Shown: piece after piece, positions 52,900 through 59,782 of the stretch
Layout of the letters: every line of letters begins with the position of its first letter
Position numbering within the stretch: the first letter of the stretch is position 1
Source: JADJPO01 sp963825645
GTDB lineage: Bacteria > Actinomycetota > Actinomycetes > Actinomycetales > Kineosporiaceae
DNA length: 64,000 nucleotides
Reading direction: 5' to 3'
NCBI GenBank assembly: GCA_963825645.1
Contig: CAWGTT010000006.1
Coordinates: 1 to 64,000 of the forward strand
Made by a program: the position numbers and the translations under genes
The notes under the pieces: generated by a model
Seen by the model: only the letters and a program-made list of their open reading frames with translations
Database searches by the model: none
What the model was told of the DNA's origin: nothing

Positions 52900-53153
52900 T
52901 CGCCCCGGTCGATTCGGCTCTGCACATCCCGCGGGTATCGGTGCTGATCGTGCGGGTCTGGTTCGAGGGCCCCGACGCCCACGAGCCCCAGTTCGGGCTC
53001 GCTCCCGGGCCGGACGACGACGGGGGTGTCCGCGCCAGGATCTGGTTCACCGAGAGAGTGAGTGACCTGCCGTTCGCCACGGTCACCGTCGCTTCTCTGG
53101 AGGATCTCGAGGAGGTGGTCGGCGGATGGCTGGGGCAGCTGCGGGCCGGTTGA
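52896..53153 (+). CDS. small orphan protein of the peptide locus
   Basis: An 85-residue soluble protein with no recognised family. It starts with a strand-rich half (SVLIVRVWFEGPDAHEPQF) and an acidic Gly/Asp loop, then VRARIWFTERVSDLPFATVTVASLEDLEEVVGGWLGQLR; the two RIWF/RVWF strands hint at a small beta-sheet fold. The ATG overlaps the preceding stop (ATGA) and the gene overlaps the BTAD start by 28 nt, so it is translated within this operon. Its role is unknown. Confidence 0.7.
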   Translation: MIAPVDSALHIPRVSVLIVRVWFEGPDAHEPQFGLAPGPDDDGGVRARIWFTERVSDLPFATVTVASLEDLEEVVGGWLGQLRAG

Positions 53154-53857
53154 GCCTGCTCGGCGGGTGGACGCTCTGGGTGGGGCCGAAACCCGTGCGG
53201 ACGTCTCCGGCGGTGCAAAGGCTGGTGGCGCTGCTCGGGCTGCGCGGCGCCCAATGCCGGGCCGTGGCCGCGGGACGGTTGTTCCCCGGACGCCCGGAGC
53301 GGGCTGCCGCACGGCTGCGCGACCTGCTCTGGCATGCGACTCGTTCGGACCCGATGTTGCGCAGGGTGATCGTCGCCGACTCCGACCAGCTCGGGCTGGC
53401 GCCCCAGGTCGTCGTCGACGTCGAGGACCTGCGGGCGGCGGTGGGTGACCTGGAGGCCGGACGGCCCGGTGCCCTGGACCGGCTCCCGGAACGGGTCGAC
53501 CTGCTGACGGGTTGGGACGAGCCCTGGGTCGTCCACGACCGTGACACGCTCAGCGCGGAGCTGCGCCGGGCCCTGTTGGGGTGGTGCCAAGACCGGCTCG
53601 AGCGCGGCGACCCTGGGGCTACGCTGATCGCCGCGGAGCGGGCGGCCTCGCTCGACCCGCTGGACGAGCCCGTTCTTCGGTGGCAGCTGCGTGCTCACCT
53701 GGCGCTGGGCGACATGGCCACGGCGGTCGTGCGTTTCGAGGCGTTCGCGCGCCTGCTACACACCGAGCTCGGGGTGGACCCGGAGTCGGCAACGTGCGAC
53801 CTGGTCCGCCCCTTTCAGCGGGCCCCGGGCCTGCGGAAGGCGAGCGTCAGTGGGTGA
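53126..53857 (+). CDS. small SARP/BTAD-family transcriptional regulator (right end of peptide operon)
   Basis: A 243-residue SARP/BTAD protein, the last gene of the peptide operon and similar in layout to the one at 48137. Winged-helix region: LSLLGGWTLWVGPKPVRTSPAVQRLVALLGLRGAQCRAVAAGRLFPG then AAARLRDLLWHA. BTAD repeats follow: LLGWCQDRLERGDPGATLIAAERAASLDPLDEPVLRWQLRAHLALGDMATAVVRFEAFARLLHTELGVDPE. ATG 53126 is used; a TTG at 53150 would give a 4-nt overlap with the orphan gene instead. It converges on and overlaps the lipoprotein gene by 11 nt. Confidence 0.82.
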   Translation: MAGAAAGRLSLLGGWTLWVGPKPVRTSPAVQRLVALLGLRGAQCRAVAAGRLFPGRPERAAARLRDLLWHATRSDPMLRRVIVADSDQLGLAPQVVVDVEDLRAAVGDLEAGRPGALDRLPERVDLLTGWDEPWVVHDRDTLSAELRRALLGWCQDRLERGDPGATLIAAERAASLDPLDEPVLRWQLRAHLALGDMATAVVRFEAFARLLHTELGVDPESATCDLVRPFQRAPGLRKASVSG

Positions 53858-54389
53858 CCGTCACGTAGTGACCGCTGCTCTGGACGATGCCGCTGGCGAC
53901 GATCTGCCCGTCCCGGACCACGCTGAGCTCCACTGAGGAGCTGCCGGACAGCTTGGTGACGCGTCCGGCGCTGGTGCCGCGGGTGTCGGAGATGGTCGCG
54001 TCGCCGCACCCCCGGTGGGAGTTCCCGTCGACGACCAGCACCCAGCAGGTGCCGGGGTCGGTCCGGACCGCGATGCTCGACGAGCTCGGCCGCCGGCCGC
54101 CGGCGGCGCCCCCGGTGACCACGCCGAGGTCCCCGGCGGTATCGATCGTCTGTCGCTGGATGACCGTGGCCCGGCTCCCGCGGCCCGACGTGGACGTGGA
54201 CGCAGACCCGACATCCGAATCGCCGTCCGACAGGGAGATGTCGCGCCACTGGGACTTGTCGATGTTGCAGCCGGCCAGGGCCAGGACCGCCAGGCACGCA
54301 AGCGCGCCGACCAGGACCCGCTCACCGGGTCGCCGGGAGGTGGGCACGAGCCGTCGCATCGCCGTCCTGGTCCTCGCTGTGATGGTCAT
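53847..54389 (-). CDS. lipoprotein of unknown function
   Basis: A 180-residue lipoprotein: basic N-terminus, hydrophobic core VLVGALACLAVLAL, and lipobox LALAGC at about residue 36-41. A Ser/Asp/Thr-rich linker follows, then a beta-rich domain with SSSIAVRTDPGTCWVLVVDGNSHRGCGDATIS, which has two further Cys, and VELSVVRDGQIVASG. Start uncertain: the ATG at 54359 would give a more typical 30-residue signal. lspA, which processes lipoproteins, lies nearby in the opposite direction. It may or may not belong to the adjacent peptide locus. Confidence 0.7.
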   Translation of the reverse strand: MTITARTRTAMRRLVPTSRRPGERVLVGALACLAVLALAGCNIDKSQWRDISLSDGDSDVGSASTSTSGRGSRATVIQRQTIDTAGDLGVVTGGAAGGRRPSSSSIAVRTDPGTCWVLVVDGNSHRGCGDATISDTRGTSAGRVTKLSGSSSVELSVVRDGQIVASGIVQSSGHYVTVTH

Positions 54390-54504
54390 GCACGGGTCCG
54401 TCCCGCAGGCATCGCTGACGTACTCACGGTAACGAGGTCGCACCATGTATGCAGCGCGCCACGCGGCGCGATCCCGGACACACCGTTCACGCACCACCAA
54501 ACAT

Positions 54505-54690
54505 GGGCACAACGTCACGCCGTACCCGTCTAGCGGGCACAACGTCACGCCGTGCTCATCGGGGTGGACGGGCACAACGTCACGCCGTGCCCGTCTAGCG
54601 GGCACAACGTCACGTCGTGCTCATCGGGGTGGACGGGCACAACGTCACGCCGTGCGCATCGGGGTTGACGGGCTCATGGCAGGCTTGGTC
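54505..54690. repeat. five-copy tandem array of a 19-nt motif with alternating 30/35-nt spacing
   Basis: The core GGGCACAACGTCACGCCGT starts at 54505, 54535, 54570, 54600 and 54635 (one substitution in the fourth copy), and a partial copy starts at 54670. Spacing alternates 30, 35, 30, 35, then 35, because two spacer types alternate (CCCGTCTAGC and CTCATCGGGGTGGAC-like). In the third copy GGGCAC and GTGCCC form a 6-bp inverted repeat around the core. It fills the spacer before lspA. The periods are not a multiple of three together, so it is not a coding repeat. Confidence 0.85.
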
Positions 54691-54695
54691 TCATC

Positions 54696-55265
54696 ATGGA
54701 GCCCCGCCCCTCCCGTCACCGGCTGGTGATCGTCCTGCTGCTGGTCGCCGCCGTCGTCCTCGCCGTCGACCAGACCAGCAAGATCCTGGTCGTCGCCAGG
54801 CTCACCGAGAACGACCCGGTCACGGTGATCGACGGGTGGCTGCAGCTGCGCCTGGTCCGCAACCCGGGAGCGGCCTTCTCGTTGAGCACCGGCACCACCT
54901 GGCTGTTCACGATCATCGCCTGCGTCGTGGTGATCGTGATCATCAGGATCGCGCGTCGACTGGGCAGCCTGCCCTGGGCGCTGGCCCTCGGTCTGTTGCT
55001 CGGCGGGGCGCTCGGCAACCTCACCGACCGCTTACTGCGCGAACCCGGTTTCGCTCGTGGTCACGTCGTCGACTTCATCGAGTACCTGCGATTCCCGTAC
55101 ATCTCGTTCCCGGTGTTCAACGTCGCCGACTCCTGCATCGTCACGGCCGCTTGCCTGATCGCGATCCTCGGCGCCCGTGAGGTGCCGATCGAGGGACGCC
55201 AGCAGCCGGCGCCGACCGCACCCGGCGACGACGTCGCCGCCCCGGAGCCACGCCCCGATGCCTGA
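54696..55265 (+). CDS. lspA: lipoprotein signal peptidase
   Basis: Aspartic signal peptidase II, 189 residues, four predicted helices. Motifs: VDQTSKILV near the N-terminus, VRNPGAAFS, GGALGNLTDRLL (first catalytic Asp) and VVDFIEYL ... FNVADSCI (second catalytic Asp). It cleaves the signal peptide of lipid-modified prolipoproteins in the membrane. The extended C-terminus of about 30 residues is Pro/Ala-rich. The stop overlaps the start of the pseudouridine synthase gene by 8 nt. Confidence 0.95.
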   Translation: MEPRPSRHRLVIVLLLVAAVVLAVDQTSKILVVARLTENDPVTVIDGWLQLRLVRNPGAAFSLSTGTTWLFTIIACVVVIVIIRIARRLGSLPWALALGLLLGGALGNLTDRLLREPGFARGHVVDFIEYLRFPYISFPVFNVADSCIVTAACLIAILGAREVPIEGRQQPAPTAPGDDVAAPEPRPDA

Positions 55266-56178
55266 GCGGCGCGAGCTGCCGGTGCCCGACGGGCTGGCCG
55301 GCGAGCGCGTCGACGCCGGCCTCGCCCGGCTCCTCGGCCTGTCCCGTACCGCGGCCGCGGATCTGGCCGCATCCGGCGCTGTCGTCCTGGACGGGCAGGT
55401 GGTGGGCAAGTCCCACCGGTTGCCGGCCAACGCCTGGCTCGAGGTGGAGCTGCCCGACCCGTCCGTCCCGGGTGGCCAGCCGGGGCCCGTGGTCGGCCTG
55501 GACGTCATCCACGACGACCAGGACATCATCGTGGTCGACAAGCCCGTGGGAGTGGCCGCCCACCCCAGCCCGGGTTGGTCCGGACCGACCGTGGTCGGGT
55601 CGCTGGCGGCGGCCGGGTATCGCGTGGCCACCTCGGGCGCCGCCGAACGGCAGGGCGTCGTGCACCGGCTCGACGTCGGGACCAGCGGGCTGATGGTGGT
55701 GGCGAAGAGCGAGCGTGCCTACTCGCTGCTCAAGCAGGCGTTCCGCGACCGCAGCGTCGACAAGGTCTACCACGCGGTCGTCCAGGGCCACCCGGACCCG
55801 ACGACGGGCACCATCGACGCCCCGATCGCCCGCCACCCCACTCAGGACTACCGCTGGGCGGTGGTTGCCGGCGGCAAGCCGAGCATCACCCACTACGCGG
55901 TGCTCGAGGCGTTCTGGGCGGCCAGCCTGGTCGAGGTCCACCTGGAGACCGGACGGACCCACCAGATCCGCGTGCACTTCGCCGCGCTGCGCCATCCGTG
56001 CGCCGGGGACCTGACCTACGGGGCGGATCCCGTGCTGGCCCAGCGGCTCGGGCTGACCCGTCAGTGGCTGCACGCCGTCCGGCTGTCCTTTACCCACCCG
56101 GGCACCGGGGAGCCGGTGGAGTACATCAGCGGCTACCCGGCCGAACTCGAGCTCGCCCTCCAGGTGCTCCAGCGGTGA
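55258..56178 (+). CDS. rluD: RluD-type pseudouridine synthase
   Basis: A 306-residue RluA/RluD-family pseudouridine synthase acting on 23S rRNA. An S4 domain (LAGERVDAGLARLLGLSRTAAADLAASGAVVLDG) is followed by IIVVDKPVGVAAHPSPG, catalytic Asp motif GVVHRLDVGTSGLMVVAKS (HRLD), and LETGRTHQIRVHFAALRHP. ATG 55258 is chosen as it opens just before the S4 domain; it overlaps lspA by 8 nt, a conserved arrangement. Specificity within the RluA/RluD group is not proven. Confidence 0.93.
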   Translation: MPERRELPVPDGLAGERVDAGLARLLGLSRTAAADLAASGAVVLDGQVVGKSHRLPANAWLEVELPDPSVPGGQPGPVVGLDVIHDDQDIIVVDKPVGVAAHPSPGWSGPTVVGSLAAAGYRVATSGAAERQGVVHRLDVGTSGLMVVAKSERAYSLLKQAFRDRSVDKVYHAVVQGHPDPTTGTIDAPIARHPTQDYRWAVVAGGKPSITHYAVLEAFWAASLVEVHLETGRTHQIRVHFAALRHPCAGDLTYGADPVLAQRLGLTRQWLHAVRLSFTHPGTGEPVEYISGYPAELELALQVLQR

Positions 56179-57044
56179 GGACGCCGCTGCCGGCCGATGT
56201 CGTGGACCTGACCGAACGGCTGCGTGCCGCCGGGTGCGTGTTCGCCGAGGAGGAGGCACACCTGCTGCTCGACGCCGCGGCCGATCCGGCCGAACTGGCG
56301 GCGACGGTCGACCGCCGGACCGCCGGGGAACCGTTGGAGCACGTCCTCGGCCGGCTCGACTTCGCGGGCCTGAGCGTAGGGCTGGGGCCCGGGGTTTTCG
56401 TGCCGCGCCGGCGCAGCGAGCTGCTGGTCGCCGCGGCGCTCGACGCGGCGGGCGGTACGGCACCGACCGTCGTGGTCGACCTGTGCTGCGGCTGCGGGGC
56501 AGTCGGCCTGGCCGTCGCGGCCGGCCTGGAGGACGCCCGGGACGGTGCGGTCCTCGAGCTGCAAGCAGTGGACGTCGACCCGGTGGCCGTCCGATGGACC
56601 CGGCGTAACCTGGCTCGGCTCGCCCCGCTGCGAGGGACCGCTGGGGGGATCGCCGCCGAAGTGCACCAGGGCGACCTCTACGCCGCGCTGCCGCCGCGGC
56701 TGCGCGGCACTGTCGCTCTGCTGCTCGCGGTGCCGCCTTATGTGCCTACCTCGCAGCTGTCACTGATGCCGCCGGAGGCCCGGCTGCATGAGCCGGTCGC
56801 CGCTCTGGACGGCGGGCCGGACGGTCTGGACGTGGCCCGCAGGATCGTGGCGGGGGCGCCGCAGTGGCTGGCCCAGGACGGCACCGTCCTGGTCGAGACC
56901 TCGGCGAGCCAGGTCGACGCCCTGGTCGAGGCGGTCGAGGCGGTCGGCCTGGGCCCGCGCGTGGTGACCAGCGAGGAGCCCGAGGCCGTTGTGGTGACAG
57001 GGCTCAACCGGAGCCCGTGGCGGTGCCGCCCTGCTGCTGGATGA
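56175..57044 (+). CDS. PrmC-related protein methyltransferase with altered NPPY motif
   Basis: A 289-residue SAM-dependent methyltransferase like the actinobacterial PrmC-related family (putative protein N5-glutamine methyltransferase). An N-terminal helical domain (TERLRAAGCVFAEEEAHLLLDAA, EHVLGRLDFAGLSV, VFVPRRRSELLV) leads to motif I VVDLCCGCGAVGLAVA and an LQAVDVDPVAVRWTRRN acidic loop. Motif IV reads LLLAVPPYVP, so the usual first Asn of NPPY/NxPY is missing. That residue normally orients the glutamine side chain, so activity or substrate may differ. It overlaps rluD (GTGA) and is overlapped at its 3' end by the convergent zinc-ribbon gene. Confidence 0.8.
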   Translation: MRTPLPADVVDLTERLRAAGCVFAEEEAHLLLDAAADPAELAATVDRRTAGEPLEHVLGRLDFAGLSVGLGPGVFVPRRRSELLVAAALDAAGGTAPTVVVDLCCGCGAVGLAVAAGLEDARDGAVLELQAVDVDPVAVRWTRRNLARLAPLRGTAGGIAAEVHQGDLYAALPPRLRGTVALLLAVPPYVPTSQLSLMPPEARLHEPVAALDGGPDGLDVARRIVAGAPQWLAQDGTVLVETSASQVDALVEAVEAVGLGPRVVTSEEPEAVVVTGLNRSPWRCRPAAG

Positions 57045-58182
57045 CCAGATAGACCACCACCGCCACCACCACCAGCGCCGCCAACACCGCGGCGATGATC
57101 TTGGGGATGCTGTAGGGGCGCTGGCCGATCACCTCACCGGTGTAGGCGTTGACGAACACCTGGTAGGTCTTGCCGCCGTACAGGTAGGCGGCGATCCACA
57201 CCGGCAGCAGCATCAGTTTGAACATCAGGTCGCCGTACCGGGTGTCCATCGAGTGCACCTGCTGCACGTCGCCGCCGATGTCCGCCCGGCAGTCGCCGAG
57301 GATCACCGAGCGCATCTGCTGCTTGGCGTCCTCCAGCCCTTGGTCGGGCTCGACGTCATAGCGCAGGGTCTGGTAGCCGGCGAGGAACTCCGGCTGGTAG
57401 GCCTTGGCGCCCTCGAAGTGCCAGGGGGCCAGCTCGGCGATCTGGTCGGGGGAGAGCCGGGTGGTCGCCACCACCGCCACGTCGTCGAATGCCCGGGCGA
57501 CAGTGCCCGAGGCCGGCCACCAGCGGGTCCGAACGACGCTGCGCATCTGGGTCTGCGGCTTGCCGTCCACCATGACCGTGACCGGGACCATCTCGACGTA
57601 GTTCTCGCCTCGCATCCCCGAGTAGCGGGTGGAGGTGCTGGCGTCGAAGGTCCAGTGCGGCAGGTAGGTGCCCTTGAGCGATTCGGTGGCGCCGACCCGC
57701 TTGAGCCGGTTCGGAGCGAACAGGCGCGAGCCCACCCAGGCCCGGACGGCGTCCTGGGCGCCGCGCCGGTCGACCGAGAACGGGACGACCCCCTCGGGCA
57801 CGATCTGCTCGGCTGGGTCGACCTCGGCGACGACCGGTGAGCCGCAGAACTGGCAGAAGGTCGACAGGTCGTCGCTGTCCATCTGGGCGGCGCACCGTGG
57901 ACAGGAGAGCAGGTGTTCGCCCAGCCGGGCGGTCGGCTTGATCGGCGAGGTCTGCCAGGCGACGTAGTCGTGCTCGTCGATCCTGTCGTCGTCCGGGGCG
58001 GCCAGCTGCTGGGTGAACCCGCAGTAGGGGCACAGCATCACCGTCGTGCCGGGCGCGTACTCGAGCCGGGCGCCACAGCCTGTGCACGGGAAGGTGCGCA
58101 CCGCCGGACCAGCGGCGCTCGCCGCATTGTCGCCCTCCGGGGGACCGCCGGGGACGGACACCGTTGAACTGTCGTCGTTCAC
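57004..58182 (-). CDS. zinc-ribbon membrane protein
   Basis: A 392-residue protein. Two TFIIB/rubredoxin-like zinc ribbons open it: CTGC ... CPYC (about 33-53) and CPRC ... CQFC (about 94-115). A long soluble domain follows (LPHWTFDASTSTRYSGMRGE, VMVDGKPQTQ, WHFEGAKAYQPEFLAGYQTLRYDVE) and then two C-terminal membrane helices around KLMLLPVWIAAYLYGGKTYQVFVNAYTGEVIGQRPYS and IPKIIAAVLAALVVVAVVVYLV. The layout matches bacterial TFIIB-zinc-ribbon proteins often next to SPFH/YdjI genes; here it follows the SPFH gene by 19 nt in the same direction. Confidence 0.85.
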   Translation of the reverse strand: MNDDSSTVSVPGGPPEGDNAASAAGPAVRTFPCTGCGARLEYAPGTTVMLCPYCGFTQQLAAPDDDRIDEHDYVAWQTSPIKPTARLGEHLLSCPRCAAQMDSDDLSTFCQFCGSPVVAEVDPAEQIVPEGVVPFSVDRRGAQDAVRAWVGSRLFAPNRLKRVGATESLKGTYLPHWTFDASTSTRYSGMRGENYVEMVPVTVMVDGKPQTQMRSVVRTRWWPASGTVARAFDDVAVVATTRLSPDQIAELAPWHFEGAKAYQPEFLAGYQTLRYDVEPDQGLEDAKQQMRSVILGDCRADIGGDVQQVHSMDTRYGDLMFKLMLLPVWIAAYLYGGKTYQVFVNAYTGEVIGQRPYSIPKIIAAVLAALVVVAVVVYLVIQQQGGTATGSG

Positions 58183-58201
58183 CGCGCAGGACCGCCCGCC
58201 C

Positions 58202-59434
58202 TCAGAAGGAGGACTGTGGCCGGTCGTCGCCGTTCGGGTGGTCTTGGCCAGGCTCGTCGCTACCCTCGCCCGTCCGGACCGCCTCCCCAGCGTGTTCCAC
58301 GCCGGTGTCCTGTGCCGCGGGGGGCAGCGGCGGTGGGGCGATGGACAGCACCGGCGCCAGCGCAGCGATCTCGTGTGCCGGCTGCCACTGCTCCATCCCA
58401 GCGGTCCAGACCAGCGTGTCCGGGGTCAGCTCGCCCGAGGACACCTTGGCCGGCAGCTCCGGGCCGGGGAAGGGGCCCCGCTGCTGGCCGTCGACACCGA
58501 GGAACCACTGCACCGGAGGCGGCATCGGGGGAGGGGTGGCGGCGCTCGCGCCGGCCCCGCCCGAGGGAGCGGCACTCTGCGGCCGGAGCTGCTCGGCCAT
58601 GCGTTGCCCGACGGCCAGGCCCACGCCCATGCCCAGCCCCTCGGCACCGCCCCCACCGGGGTTGCGTGCGGCGTCCTCGATGGCCTCGGCGGTCTGGAAC
58701 TTCGTGTACTGGTCGAGATCGCCGACCACACCCATCTGGGTGCGCTTGTCCAGGGCCTGCTCCACCTCCGGCGGCACCGAGATGTTCTCGATGATGAAGT
58801 TGGAGATGGTGATCCCGAGGTTGGCCAGGTCCTCGGAGAGCACGCCGGCGATCCGCTGCCCGATGCTCTGCTGATGCGCGGCGAGGTCGAGCAGGGAGAC
58901 CCCGGAGGTGGCCAGCGCCGTCCCGAGCTTTCCGACGATCATCTGGCGCAGGTAGTCCGAGACTTCCTCGGTGCGGAACTGGGGGTCTGTGCCGACTAGC
59001 TCGCGCAGCAGCTTGGTCGAGTCGGTGACCCGCATCGCGTAGGCACCGAAGGCCCGCAGTCGGACCATGCCGAACTCCGCGTCGCGCACGATCACGGGGT
59101 TCTGCGTGCCCCACTTCAGGTCCGTGAACTGACGGGTGTTGACGAAGTACACCTCGGCCTTGAACGGGGAGTCGAACCCGTACTTCCACCCTTTGATGGT
59201 GCTCAGGACGGGCAGGTTCCTCGTCTCCAGGGTGTGAGTGCCGGGCGTGAAGACGTCGGCGATCTGGCCCTCGTTGACGAAGACGGCGTTCTGGGTCTCC
59301 CGGACGACGAGCTGAGCGCCCATCTTGATCTCGTTGTCGTGCCGTGGGAACCGCCACACGATCGTGTCCCGGCTGTCGTCGAGCCATTCGATGATGTCGA
59401 TGAACTCCCCGCGCAGCGAGTCGAACAGTCCCAT
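58202..59434 (-). CDS. SPFH-domain protein with C-terminal GYF_2 domain (YdjI-like)
   Basis: A 410-residue protein of the SPFH/virion-core family (YdjI type). It starts MGLFDSLRGEFIDIIEWLDD, typical of YdjI proteins, with the SPFH domain (about 25-230), then a Gly/Ala/Pro-rich segment. A GYF_2-like domain (QWFLGVDGQQRGPFPGPELPAKVSSGELTPDTLVWTAGMEQWQPAHEIAAL) follows, ending in an acidic tail. ATG 59434 is used because GGAGGAGAGG lies just upstream; the longer frame from 59530 adds only unconserved residues. Its partner is the zinc-ribbon membrane protein. Relatives localise to membrane foci; the role here is unknown. Confidence 0.9.
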   Translation of the reverse strand: MGLFDSLRGEFIDIIEWLDDSRDTIVWRFPRHDNEIKMGAQLVVRETQNAVFVNEGQIADVFTPGTHTLETRNLPVLSTIKGWKYGFDSPFKAEVYFVNTRQFTDLKWGTQNPVIVRDAEFGMVRLRAFGAYAMRVTDSTKLLRELVGTDPQFRTEEVSDYLRQMIVGKLGTALATSGVSLLDLAAHQQSIGQRIAGVLSEDLANLGITISNFIIENISVPPEVEQALDKRTQMGVVGDLDQYTKFQTAEAIEDAARNPGGGGAEGLGMGVGLAVGQRMAEQLRPQSAAPSGGAGASAATPPPMPPPVQWFLGVDGQQRGPFPGPELPAKVSSGELTPDTLVWTAGMEQWQPAHEIAALAPVLSIAPPPLPPAAQDTGVEHAGEAVRTGEGSDEPGQDHPNGDDRPQSSF

Positions 59435-59782
59435 CGATCCCTCTCCTCCAGCGGTCCCTGGACGCCGCGGCGATGCGGTCCCACATGATGCTAGCCCTCC
59501 CACCTGACCGAGTCTCACGTGCACCGCCACCTTGTTCGGTGACTGATCGCGACCGTGGGTGATCCGGCACCCGGCTTCGCGACACGCGGTCCGTCGTCGG
59601 CTGACGGCCCTCCTGCGCGGATGTGTCGGTGGCCCGGCCTAGGATGACGAGCACTCGTACCGTCAGATTCGCCGTCAGATTCGTGAACGCGTCGGCCGCC
59701 GCCGTCAGTCCTCCCCAGATCGGGGTGCGCTGCAGCGACTTCCCCCGGCCACGTGCCGCAGCCACGTGGAGAGGACTGCCGC
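59435..59782. other. divergent spacer between the SPFH gene and dnaE1
   Basis: 348 nt between divergent genes. I see no gene, repeat or strong hairpin. The dnaE1 ribosome site GGAGAGGA lies near 59768-59775 and the SPFH ribosome site lies near its left edge. No convincing -35/-10 pair stands out. Confidence 0.6.

Noticed and set aside
54505..54690. CRISPR array
   Set aside because: Spacers are only two alternating sequences rather than unique, copies are few, and no cas gene is nearby.
54445..54729. ORF through the repeat array on the + strand
   Set aside because: It reads the repeats in shifting frames, has no ribosome site or recognisable domain, and overlaps the start of lspA.
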